Position numbers and translations under genes: made by a program. A model generated the notes under the pieces. That model did not search any database and had not been told where the DNA came from. It saw only the letters and a program-made list of their open reading frames with translations. Source: Bacteroidota bacterium (GTDB lineage: Bacteria > Bacteroidota > Bacteroidia > B-17B0 > Aurantibacillaceae). From it: 52,420 nt of DNA. Location of the stretch: assembly GCA_029237825.1 (NCBI GenBank), contig JAQZBQ010000017.1:1-52420 (forward strand), given 5' to 3'. Below are positions 43,352 to 52,400 of this stretch, one piece after another; positions within the stretch are counted from its first letter, which is position 1; the number at the start of each line of letters is the position of its first letter.

Positions 43352-45391
43352 TTATTTTTCCTTTTTAAATAAAATGAACTCCACCCGACGATTGAGTTGG
43401 TGTTCCTCGTCGGAACATTCAACATCATTCAAACAGCGATTGAGAATAAAGCTTTCGCCTTTTCCTACCACTTGTTGAATACGGTTTGATTTTAACCCGT
43501 TTGCTTTCAGGTAATCTTTAATTTTCTGTGCCCTCTGTTTTGATAAGGGTAGGTTATAAGTGTCCGATCCCCTGCTATCGGCAAACCCGTATATTAATAA
43601 TGAAAGTTCCGGATGCTGATTCAGTATTTCGATATTCTTTTTCCAAATAGCGGCAGCTTCTTCGCTGATTTGTGTTTTATTCAATTCAAAATGAATTGGC
43701 GCCAGGTTCAGATTTAAGGAACTGATTGCCGATGAACCAAGATAAGGTAGTTCAAGCTTGGTATCATATGGATTGGTTCCTCGTTCCTCGTTGGCAACCG
43801 CAAGGGTTTCTTCTTTTGGTTTTTGGTACCTCGTATAGCCGCATAGCTTCACCGGTTCCAGGCAGGTATCGCAGGTGGCAATCACTGAAAGATAAATGGA
43901 ATCCCCTAGTGCTGTGTTGGATACTTTACGTGAAAAATATGGGGTATTCTCCGGCAAAACCGTTTGGTTGAATGTCCATTGATAGGAAACAGGTTTTAAT
44001 TTTTCCGGTAAGGTCGTTTTAAATTCTACAATATTTTCCTGCTCGTTTTTTAAATTTGATTGAATGGCAAGGAACTCATTAACCTTTTCATCGCAGCTTT
44101 TATTTAGTTTATCCAGGTATGTTATCTGATAGATGTCCATATCACCTAGACCACCTTTCCTGTATGATGCGAAATAGCTGGTTCCCCCGTTTTCTGTTTG
44201 AGAATAAAAAATGTCGTGTCCCGGAGAATTGATGGGTTGTTTCAGATTTTCGGGGCTTGACCATTTTCCGTTTTCATAGCGGCTTCTGTAAATGTCGTAC
44301 TCCCCAAAACCAGGATGACCTTTTGATGCAAAATACAGTGTCTTACCTTCATCTGCAAGAAATGGTGCATCCTCATCATAAGGTGTATTGATTGTGTTCC
44401 CGAGATTTTCCGGTACGCCCCATTCGCCTTTTTCATCTTTAATGGTTTTATAAATATCAAGTCCGCCAAATCCTCGTTCATCTTCGCTGGTAAAATATAA
44501 CGTCTTACCATCTTTACTGATATAAGCATGGTTTTGATAATAGTCCATATTTACATGCTTGGATAGTTTTTTAGCACTAACAGCTGCAGTAGCATTTGCT
44601 TTAATCTCATGCACTTTGTTATTTTGAAAGAGGAACAGAGTGCCTCCGTCATTGGATGATGATATAATGGATACATGCTTTTTCTTATGATTGGTTTTAA
44701 TCAGGTTATCTGCAAGTGTATAAGTTGTAACAGACTGCGGTTTACCGTTATGCAATTTACTGATGTACATGTTTTCGAAATACTTTCCATCCAGATCGCT
44801 TCGTTTTTCTTTTTCTGAGTCTTTACGGCGGGATGTAAAAATCAATTCATTGCGGTTGTTCACTACGGGAACATACTCGGCCATTTCGGTATTGATTTTT
44901 GGCCCAATGTTAGCAACGTAAACATTTCTGTCATAAACGGAATCCTTATATTTACTGGCAAACTCACAATCTTCAATGCGTTTTTTTAAATCGTTAGCGT
45001 TGTATAAATCTTCGTCTTTATCCTGAGTTACTTTAACTTTTAACTTGGAATATAGTTCTTTGGCTTTTTCAAAATTACCCTGATACTGATAACATTTCGC
45101 TAATGAAAACACAAGGTCGGGAAAAGTGTCCTGAATATTTTTGGAATAAGCTCTTTCGAGGAATGGTAATGCTTCGTCATATTTGCTCATAAATTCAGAC
45201 AATACGAATCCTGCGCCTAGATTAGCGTCGTAATTATCTTTTTCAAGCGAATAGGCTTTTAAATACAACTCCTTTGCTCGGTCCATTTTGTTATTTTCAA
45301 CCGCCTTATCTGCTTTTCTTAGGTAAGCACTGACCTGTGCAAATGAAAATTGAACGGAAAGAATAATTAAAAAGAGAATTAGCTTCTTCAT
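43352..45391 (-). CDS. OmpA-family outer-membrane protein with TPR and PD40 repeats (PorE-like)
   Basis: A 679-residue envelope protein. Signal peptide 1-18; TPRs (about 19-140); PD40/WD40-like beta-propeller repeats (about 165-430, with LYFTSEDERGFGGLDIYKT, LYFASKGHPGFGEYDIYRS and SYFASYRKGGLGDMDIYQI); a PKD-like segment (about 450-540); and a C-terminal OmpA peptidoglycan-binding domain (about 565-679, FADSRGSDTYNLPLSKQRA with the D and R that bind diaminopimelate). This order matches PorE-type proteins linking type IX secretion to peptidoglycan, but many paralogs exist. The transcript start is unclear. Confidence 0.9.
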   Translation of the reverse strand: MKKLILFLIILSVQFSFAQVSAYLRKADKAVENNKMDRAKELYLKAYSLEKDNYDANLGAGFVLSEFMSKYDEALPFLERAYSKNIQDTFPDLVFSLAKCYQYQGNFEKAKELYSKLKVKVTQDKDEDLYNANDLKKRIEDCEFASKYKDSVYDRNVYVANIGPKINTEMAEYVPVVNNRNELIFTSRRKDSEKEKRSDLDGKYFENMYISKLHNGKPQSVTTYTLADNLIKTNHKKKHVSIISSSNDGGTLFLFQNNKVHEIKANATAAVSAKKLSKHVNMDYYQNHAYISKDGKTLYFTSEDERGFGGLDIYKTIKDEKGEWGVPENLGNTINTPYDEDAPFLADEGKTLYFASKGHPGFGEYDIYRSRYENGKWSSPENLKQPINSPGHDIFYSQTENGGTSYFASYRKGGLGDMDIYQITYLDKLNKSCDEKVNEFLAIQSNLKNEQENIVEFKTTLPEKLKPVSYQWTFNQTVLPENTPYFSRKVSNTALGDSIYLSVIATCDTCLEPVKLCGYTRYQKPKEETLAVANEERGTNPYDTKLELPYLGSSAISSLNLNLAPIHFELNKTQISEEAAAIWKKNIEILNQHPELSLLIYGFADSRGSDTYNLPLSKQRAQKIKDYLKANGLKSNRIQQVVGKGESFILNRCLNDVECSDEEHQLNRRVEFILFKKEK

Positions 45392-45441
45392 ATAAGTGTT
45401 GTAATTATTAGAACAGAATAACTTTAAAATTAATATGCAAT

Positions 45442-45481
45442 AAAAAAAAAGACTTATATAAATCCGAAGGGGATTTATATA
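45442..45481 (-). terminator. Terminator of the flippase-GT2-permease operon
   Basis: Stem TATATAAATCC (45455-45465)/GGATTTATATA (45471-45481) with a 5-base loop. On the minus strand it is followed after 4 bases by nine Ts (45450-45442). It touches the permease stop codon. Confidence 0.78.
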
Positions 45482-46741
45482 TTAATTGCCCATCAAAGGT
45501 TTGCTATCGAGTGATTTTGAATCCAGTGCATCCCGCAAACCATTTCCAACTAGCATAAAAGCTAAAACCAAAACCATAATGGCTAGTCCGGGTACAAATG
45601 CTAAATAGGCGGCATCTACCAAAACATATCCTCTGTGCGCGTTTATCATTTCACCCCAGGATGGAGTGGGTGGTTGCGCCCCAATTCCCAGAAAACTTAA
45701 ACCTGCTTCCGTTAAAATGGCTGCAGCAAAATTGGAAGCCGCAATAACAATTACCGGCCCCATCACATTTGGTAAAATATGTTTCAATATGATGCGCATG
45801 TTTTTAAAACCTAATGCACGCCCGGCTTCAACAAATTCTTTTTCCCGGATACTTAAAATTTGTCCGCGAATTAACCTCGCAACATCTACCCACATGGTTA
45901 ATCCTACAGCAATAAATACCTGCAAGATTCCTTTTCCTAAAACCAGTGTAATAGCAATTACCAATAAAAGGGTAGGTATTGACCATACCACATTAATTAA
46001 CCACATAATGGCATCATCAAGCCATCCGCGAAAATACCCGGCAAGTGCGCCTAGTAAAATTCCGATCACAATCGAGATCACAACAGAAATAAATCCCACG
46101 GAAAGTGAAATCCTCGTGCCTATCATCAAGCGGCTCAATAAATCGCGGCCGGCCAAATCAGTCCCTAATAAATACCTGCGCGATTTGATATGGTCTTCTT
46201 CAACAATTTTTTGAAGTTCTGAAACGCTTACTTTTAACTTTTCTCCGGTACTTAACTGATAAAATTCAATCTGATTGGTTGTACTGTCTGTGATTATCGG
46301 ATAATTGTTATTGATATCGTAAACAACATCGGCTAAATTGTATGGCACTTTATTTCCACTATTGGGTTCATTGCCGGTAAATTCTTCAATGACAATGTCA
46401 AACCCTTTAAACGAATAGGAATATGCAGGAATGAATGAATAATCACTAATCTCACCAAAAATCATTTTGTTAAACAATCCACTTTTATGTGACAGTTCAT
46501 TTTTTTTTGCGAGGAGCATTTGTGATTTAAAACCTGGTTTCTTAATGTGGAGTTCCGGTTTCTGATCATTGGCATAAGGTGAGGAATCCGGCGTGATTAA
46601 AAAACCAAGAATAGAAATTGCTGTTGCAAGAATGATTAAAACCAGACCGAACATCGCTAAATTATTGCGTTTAAACCTACGCCAGGTTTGAACAGAGAGT
46701 GATTCGGAACTGTAAATTGTATGTTTTTTCTTGAGTAGCAA
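45482..46741 (-). CDS. ABC transporter permease, DppC/OppC type, with enlarged periplasmic insert
   Basis: A 419-residue inner-membrane permease for peptide-type importers. The N-terminal OppC_N helix (about 28-52, WRRFKRNNLAMFGL) is followed by an insert of about 130 residues before the LLGTDLAGRDLLSRLMIGTR segment, then five helices with the EAA loop EAGRALGFKNMRIILKHILPN and SFLGIGAQPPTPSWG. The insert is much longer than in OppC, where about 40 residues are usual. No ATPase, DppB-like or binding protein is adjacent. The start is TTG, directly after the GT2 stop (no gap), and a terminator follows. Confidence 0.9.
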   Translation of the reverse strand: MLLKKKHTIYSSESLSVQTWRRFKRNNLAMFGLVLIILATAISILGFLITPDSSPYANDQKPELHIKKPGFKSQMLLAKKNELSHKSGLFNKMIFGEISDYSFIPAYSYSFKGFDIVIEEFTGNEPNSGNKVPYNLADVVYDINNNYPIITDSTTNQIEFYQLSTGEKLKVSVSELQKIVEEDHIKSRRYLLGTDLAGRDLLSRLMIGTRISLSVGFISVVISIVIGILLGALAGYFRGWLDDAIMWLINVVWSIPTLLLVIAITLVLGKGILQVFIAVGLTMWVDVARLIRGQILSIREKEFVEAGRALGFKNMRIILKHILPNVMGPVIVIAASNFAAAILTEAGLSFLGIGAQPPTPSWGEMINAHRGYVLVDAAYLAFVPGLAIMVLVLAFMLVGNGLRDALDSKSLDSKPLMGN

Positions 46742-47869
46742 TTACTGTGTTTTTTTTCCTTTCCAGTAGGGTTTGTAAATGAGAGAACCAATTCCTACAA
46801 TAAGTGTGTAAATCCAATATACACACTCAAATGGAAAAATCCACCACACGTACTTAACTCTACCTAAAAAATCCGCAGCTAAAAATAGCAACAAAAAATC
46901 AAATATGAACTTTGTAACCGCAAAAATTGACAAATAGGGAATAAGCGTCGAACTTTTCAATAACGCTACACCAAGTGCTACCCAAATGAGGTTTGCGCCC
47001 ATGATTACAAATCCGGCAAAAACATTCAGATGATTAGGGTTATTCTTAGATTTCGACGCCCATCTTATGCGTTGGCTGAGTAACGTGTTTAACGTTTGCA
47101 TTGCAGGGGTTTTAACAATAAGTTCGCGCAATAAGACATAATGGATACCTGAAGGCCTGATACGTTTAATTGCTTCCATTAAAAAAACATCTTCGCCGGA
47201 AGAAATGTGTTGGTGTGGTTCATAACCTCCGGCTTCAGTAAATGCCTGTTTTCGAAAAGCAAGGTTGGCGCCGTTACATAAAAAGGGTTTTTTTATACCG
47301 CAAAAACCTGACGTAAATCCGGTTAATGCCAGGTTTTCTACTACCTGAAATGATACTAAAATACCCGGTTTGTTTTCGAAATCTACTGGCATCACAAGCA
47401 TATCCGGCATATGCATCTTGAAATAAGAAGCAATTACATTAAGCCAATTCGCATGCCTGTACGTAACGTCTGCATCAGAAGTCACAATAATAGTTCCCCG
47501 GGATTTTTCAATCCCTGATGCCAGGCTTTGTTTTTTGCCGCGGTGAAAATCCTGGCGGAGTAGTGAATAGTTGATTCCCGACTGTTGTAGAATGGATTGA
47601 GCAACGTGTACCGTATCATCTTCCGAACAATCGTCCACCAGAATCAGTTCATACAAATCTTTTGGAAATTTTTGGTTTATGATTCCATGCAGGCATTTTG
47701 TAATCGTTTTTTCTTCGTTACGGGCAGAGATCACAATGCTGATGAAAGGTAATTCGCCTGATGTATAACTGTAGTTGCGTTTCAGATTATTGAATCCAGT
47801 TATAGCCAATGTAACCAGTGCGCCATAGGCAACAGTAAAAAATGAAAAGATATAGAGTTCAACGGGCAC
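46742..47869 (-). CDS. GT2 glycosyltransferase with QxxRW motif (processive type)
   Basis: A 375-residue membrane GT-A enzyme: N-terminal helix (3-22), catalytic domain with SIVISARNEEKTI, DDCSEDDT, VTSDADVTYR (DxD), HISSGEDVFLM (ED acceptor motif) and QRIRW (QxxRW), then three C-terminal helices. QxxRW is typical of processive synthases and of glucosylceramide-type and hopanoid-type lipid glycosyltransferases. The start is GTG at 47869, overlapping the upstream flippase-like gene by 11 bp; the stop directly abuts the permease start. Confidence 0.9.
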   Translation of the reverse strand: MPVELYIFSFFTVAYGALVTLAITGFNNLKRNYSYTSGELPFISIVISARNEEKTITKCLHGIINQKFPKDLYELILVDDCSEDDTVHVAQSILQQSGINYSLLRQDFHRGKKQSLASGIEKSRGTIIVTSDADVTYRHANWLNVIASYFKMHMPDMLVMPVDFENKPGILVSFQVVENLALTGFTSGFCGIKKPFLCNGANLAFRKQAFTEAGGYEPHQHISSGEDVFLMEAIKRIRPSGIHYVLLRELIVKTPAMQTLNTLLSQRIRWASKSKNNPNHLNVFAGFVIMGANLIWVALGVALLKSSTLIPYLSIFAVTKFIFDFLLLFLAADFLGRVKYVWWIFPFECVYWIYTLIVGIGSLIYKPYWKGKKTQ

Positions 47870-48815
47870 GGGCAGATCTGAAATCGATTTTTTCTTTTAA
47901 TATAATAATGTATCCTATTATACTGGGAATAACAACGTTGATGATCCAGACAAATGTGGAAGAAAGAACGATGAGTACTGTACTTTCGCCACTGTGAAAG
48001 ACAAAAAGGGCAATTGCTGCACGAATCGCGGGTTCAATGAAGCTAACCATAGGAACCAGACTTGTTAGCATAAAATACGCGGCGATGCTGGCTACTGTTT
48101 CAAGCACATTAATTTGTGGTGACAATGAATTAAAAATAAGAAAAAACTGGGAGGTGAAAACCAGGTAGCGTATTAAACTGAGTGAAACTAGCCGCAAAAT
48201 CAAACTTTTTGAAAAATCGAGTTTTGATGTTTCTTTCACTTTAAACCATCTGAAGTGCTTAAGCTTTTGCTGAATGACAGAAACGTTTAAGATTGCCCAA
48301 CAGAAAAAGATAACAAGAAGAATACCCCCGATTATAATATAGTAAATAAAATTCGATTCCGTTTCGGTTCTTTGGAGTTTAAATGAAACGGCGATTAAAC
48401 CCACGGTAACAGTTATCAGCATTTGAAACATGCCGTTAACGAAGTGTAACACCGTGGCGTCGGGGCGGTTTTCGGGCGTAAAGAAATAAATTTTTGCCAG
48501 GAATTCCATTGCTCGTCCTGGAGCGATATTTCCTACGCAAATACCACTAAAAATAGATTTTAACGCGGTTTTAAAGGAAATTTTTTGTGTGTTGGATGTT
48601 ATTAGTTTCCATTTGAAACTTTCAATTCCCCAGTTAACCGGCATAAGAAGAAGTGCACCGGTCATCACCAGGTACATTGCAGGAGACTGAAAAATAAGAA
48701 TGACTTGCTCTTTTAAATGAGGAATTTGTATGAGCCGGCTATAGATAATCCAAAAACTCACAATACCGATACCGAGTTTCAGGAAAAAAATGATTATTTT
48801 TTTTGGTGTGGCCAA
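47859..48815 (-). CDS. Flippase-like protein (lysylphosphatidylglycerol synthase TM domain family)
   Basis: A 318-residue protein of about eight helices, of the UPF0104/LPG_synthase_TM (AglD-like) family. Recognisable stretches are FSGICVGNIAPGRAMEFLAKIYFF, with the G-x-x-x-x-x-x-G-R-x-x-E pattern, and MLTSLVPMVSFIEPAIR. Such domains occur alone or fused to aminoacyl-lipid or sugar transferases, and are thought to flip lipid-linked products. The start is TTG at 48815 (no ATG fits). It is the first gene of a three-gene minus-strand operon with the GT2 (11-bp overlap) and the permease. Confidence 0.88.
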   Translation of the reverse strand: MATPKKIIIFFLKLGIGIVSFWIIYSRLIQIPHLKEQVILIFQSPAMYLVMTGALLLMPVNWGIESFKWKLITSNTQKISFKTALKSIFSGICVGNIAPGRAMEFLAKIYFFTPENRPDATVLHFVNGMFQMLITVTVGLIAVSFKLQRTETESNFIYYIIIGGILLVIFFCWAILNVSVIQQKLKHFRWFKVKETSKLDFSKSLILRLVSLSLIRYLVFTSQFFLIFNSLSPQINVLETVASIAAYFMLTSLVPMVSFIEPAIRAAIALFVFHSGESTVLIVLSSTFVWIINVVIPSIIGYIIILKEKIDFRSARAR

Positions 48816-48976
48816 GTTGCAAAGAGATTAAATCTACACAACTTTTTGATGGATTATTTTTTTTTATGTTTAAAATTTCATTAGGGAGCGCGTGTTAAGT
48901 TCAAGAATAAAAAAGTTCGTAATAGTCGTTAAAATTGTATAAATTTTATAACTTAGCTTATAAATCCAATAACTCT

Positions 48977-49384
48977 ATGAAAAATCTATGGCTCTTTTTG
49001 TTTTCTGTAATAACAATTTGCCTTTATTCGCAACCATCCAATTTGGGAGTTCCGGTGGCAAAATTAACGGAAATGATGATCTCAAAGTATTATTCTGCCT
49101 CTGACCAGGAAGAGCTGAAGAAATTTCCTTCAAAAATTCAGGCACTCGATTATATATATTCAAGGTCGTTTGAAGTGTTGGATAAAACGTATGAGCCTGG
49201 TCAGTTTGAAAAAATTGATGTTATGCAATATGATTTGACGCGAAAAGCTGATACGGATGTGGAGGTCCTCGATAAAGCTTCCGGGCTTTTGCTAAAGCTA
49301 TATTCTCTCAATAGAATGGAAAGAGACAAGTCTCTAATTTTGAATAACAAGACACGTGATCCAGCAGGGAAAATAGCTGACTGA
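48977..49384 (+). CDS. Small secreted protein of unknown function
   Basis: A 135-residue protein with a clear signal peptide (MKNLWLFLFSVITICLYSQ, about residues 1-19). The mature part is charged and mostly helical, with no family recognised. The start is ATG at 48977; a longer frame from a TTG at 48935 would spoil the signal. The next gene, a giant surface protein, starts 30 bp after the stop, so they may be cotranscribed. The 161 bp before it hold no clear two-box promoter. Confidence 0.75.
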   Translation: MKNLWLFLFSVITICLYSQPSNLGVPVAKLTEMMISKYYSASDQEELKKFPSKIQALDYIYSRSFEVLDKTYEPGQFEKIDVMQYDLTRKADTDVEVLDKASGLLLKLYSLNRMERDKSLILNNKTRDPAGKIAD

Positions 49385-49414
49385 TTTTTTCAAACCACAT
49401 ATTAAAAACATACT

Positions 49415-52400
49415 ATGAAAAAAATATTTATCCTCACCTTTTACCTTAGTTCTCTTGTATCGTTTTCGCAAACGTTTATTTTGCCTTCATCTGGTGTTCA
49501 ATCTACTTTTAGTGGAGGTTGCCCGGTTGGAACGTGTTCCGGGACTTTACTGGATCCGGGTGGTACGGGAAATTATTCAAACAACATCAACCAGATTTAC
49601 CAAACGTTTTGCCCTTCGACGCCTGGAAATTGTTTACAGGTTACTTTTACATCGTTTAACACCGAAAGTGGTTTTGATTACCTTACCATAGGTAACGGAC
49701 CTGCCCAAAACAGTGCAGTTTTTGTTGGCGCTCCTGCAAATGCTTCAGGCCAAATTATGGGAACTCCTGCCGTTCCTTTTAGTTATACTTCTAATAATAG
49801 TTCAGGATGCCTAACATTTCGCTTTCGATCAGATTTTATAAATACTCGATCCGGTTTTACTGCGTCATTATCATGTGTGCCTTGCGCAGCTGCTTTGCCG
49901 TCCGGTAACTCAGATGCCTGTGCATCTACTTTTATTTGTTCGAATTTAGGTATTAACGATGTGTCAAATGGCCCGGGAATTAATCCAACCGAGGGATGCG
50001 GCGGATCGAGTTGCGTTACTGGTGAAAATTATTCAAACTGGTACACGTTTTCTGTGGCTTCATCAGGTTCTTTGACATTTACGGTAGATCCAAATAGTAA
50101 TGGCGACGATTTTGATTATGCCCTTTACGGCCCTAATGTTGCTTGTGGCGGATTGGGCGCGCCCATTCGGTGTTCCTATGCGGCTAATACCGGCAATACT
50201 GGTCTTGGGAACGGCGCCTCAGATGTATCAGAAGATGTAAATGGAAATGGTTGGACTTCTCCCTTGAATGTGACTGCAGGTCAGACATATAAACTATTGG
50301 TTAATAACTGGACTGCGGGCGGTTTCGGTTTTAACCTCTTGTTTGGCGGTACAGCGGGAATCGGCACATTGCCACCGGCTGTAGCGTCTACGTCCATCTG
50401 TAACGGGTCTTCAACCGTGTTAACGGCAACGCCTGTTGCGAGCGGAGGTACTTTCACCTGGACGCCTGGTGCCATTAATTCAGAAAGTATTACGGTTTCT
50501 CCAACCACCACCACATCTTATTCCGTTGCCTATTCAATGTCGGGATGCACAAGTACGGTAGCCGTTGCTACGGTCACTGTAAATAATGTTCCTACAGCAA
50601 ATGCTGGCCCGGGTACAACTTTAACCTGTGCTAATCCAACGGCTACGTTATCAGGTTCAGGTGGAGGAACTTATGCCTGGTCGGGCCCCGGAATCACAGG
50701 AGGCGGTTCAACTGCTAACCCAACTATTAATGCGCCGGGTGATTATAGTCTGTCGGTTACCTCTTCGGGCTGTACTTCTACAATATCAACAGTTTCCATT
50801 GGCCAAAATATAGCTCCGCCGGTAGCCACAGCATCGAATTCAGGCACGCTTACTTGCTCTGTTCCTACTGTAACTTTAACCGGAGGTCCTGCCTCAGGGG
50901 TTTCCTATCAATGGAGCGGCCCTGGATTTAGTGGAGGCACGACTTCCCAAAACGCGGTTGCAACAGCAGCTGGAAATTATACACTCACAGTTACCGATTC
51001 TAATAATGGTTGTTCATCTTCAACGGTAACAACAGTAACGCAAAATACTACTCCACCTGTTGTTACAGCTTCAAATTCTACAACGTTAACCTGTACAACT
51101 ACTACTGCTGTTTTATCTGGCACCGGTGGCGGAACTTATAGTTGGAGCGGCCCTGGTATTCTTAGTGGAGGCAATACTGCCAGTCCAACAGTAAATGTGG
51201 GTGGAAGCTATACTGTTTTGGTGACCGCTGCTAACGGATGTACAGCAACTGCTAATACAACCATTATAGAAAATAAAACAGCGCCTGTTGCGGGGGCTTC
51301 CAATTCCTCCGGATTAACCTGTGCAATAACATCAGCGACCCTTACGGGTAGCGGAGGAGGTTCGTATGTATGGACGGGCCCTGGAATTATTAGTGGCGCA
51401 TCTACCGCAAATCCGGTTGTAAATATGCCAGGCATGTATTCTGTGGTGGTAACAGCTGCTAATGGGTGTACGGCAACAGCAAATACAACCGTTTCACAAA
51501 ACACGACTGCGCCTACGGCAGGCGCCTCTAATTCAGCAACTTTAACCTGTACTGCTCCCACAGCTACCTTAACAGGAACGGGCGGTGGAAGTTATAATTG
51601 GACTGGTCCCGGGGTTGTAAGCGGTGGAACAACTGCGAATCCGGTTGTGAATGCGCCCGGTACTTATAGCGTTGTTGTAACTGCTGCTAATGGTTGCACT
51701 GCCTCTGCCACAACAACACTCACGCAAAATGCGTCACTACCGGTAGCTACAGCTTCTAATTCTACGATTTTAACCTGTACAACAAATACGGTTCTTCTTT
51801 CAGGCGGCCCCTCAAGCGGAGTTTCATATCAATGGAGCGGGCCGGGTTTTAGTGGTGGAACTACATCTCAGGATGCAATAGCTACAGCACCTGGGTCCTA
51901 TACACTGGTAGTAACTAATTCTGTGAATAGCTGTACGGCATCAGCTACCACTGTGGTTTCCCAAAACACCACTGTTCCTGCGTCAACTGCAACTGCCTCA
52001 GGTGATTTAACCTGTTCGAATTCCACAGTAACACTCAACTCTACAGCTTCTTCTATGAACTACACCTGGACAGCTCCTGCGGGAGGAGTATTAGGAAGTT
52101 CAAATTCCCAATCAACAACTGCTTCCGGAGCCGGAGGAACTTACTCTTTATTGGTTCAGGACCCGAATAATGGATGCACGTACACTACAACTGTAAGTGT
52201 AATTCAAAATACTGTTATCCCATCAGGAGTAAGTGCCGGTAGCAACCAAACACTCACCTGTAATTCACCAACGGTTACCCTAACCGGAAGTGTTTCTTCG
52301 CCTACTAACGCAGTTGTGGATTGGGGAACAAGTGTATGCGGAACTCAAACTACTGTAGTAACTGAAGCATGTGCAGCGGGCATTTATACACTCACCGCCA

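Noticed and set aside
49455-49691. 78-codon plus-strand frame inside the giant protein gene
   Set aside because: A different frame of the CUB-like region of the gene at 49415; no start context or domain.
50281-51561. Open frames on both strands in the repeat gene (50281-50514 minus, 50628-50813 plus, 51208-51561 minus)
   Set aside because: They are low-complexity shadows of the long plus-strand frame starting at 49415, whose signal peptide and periodic repeats are clear.
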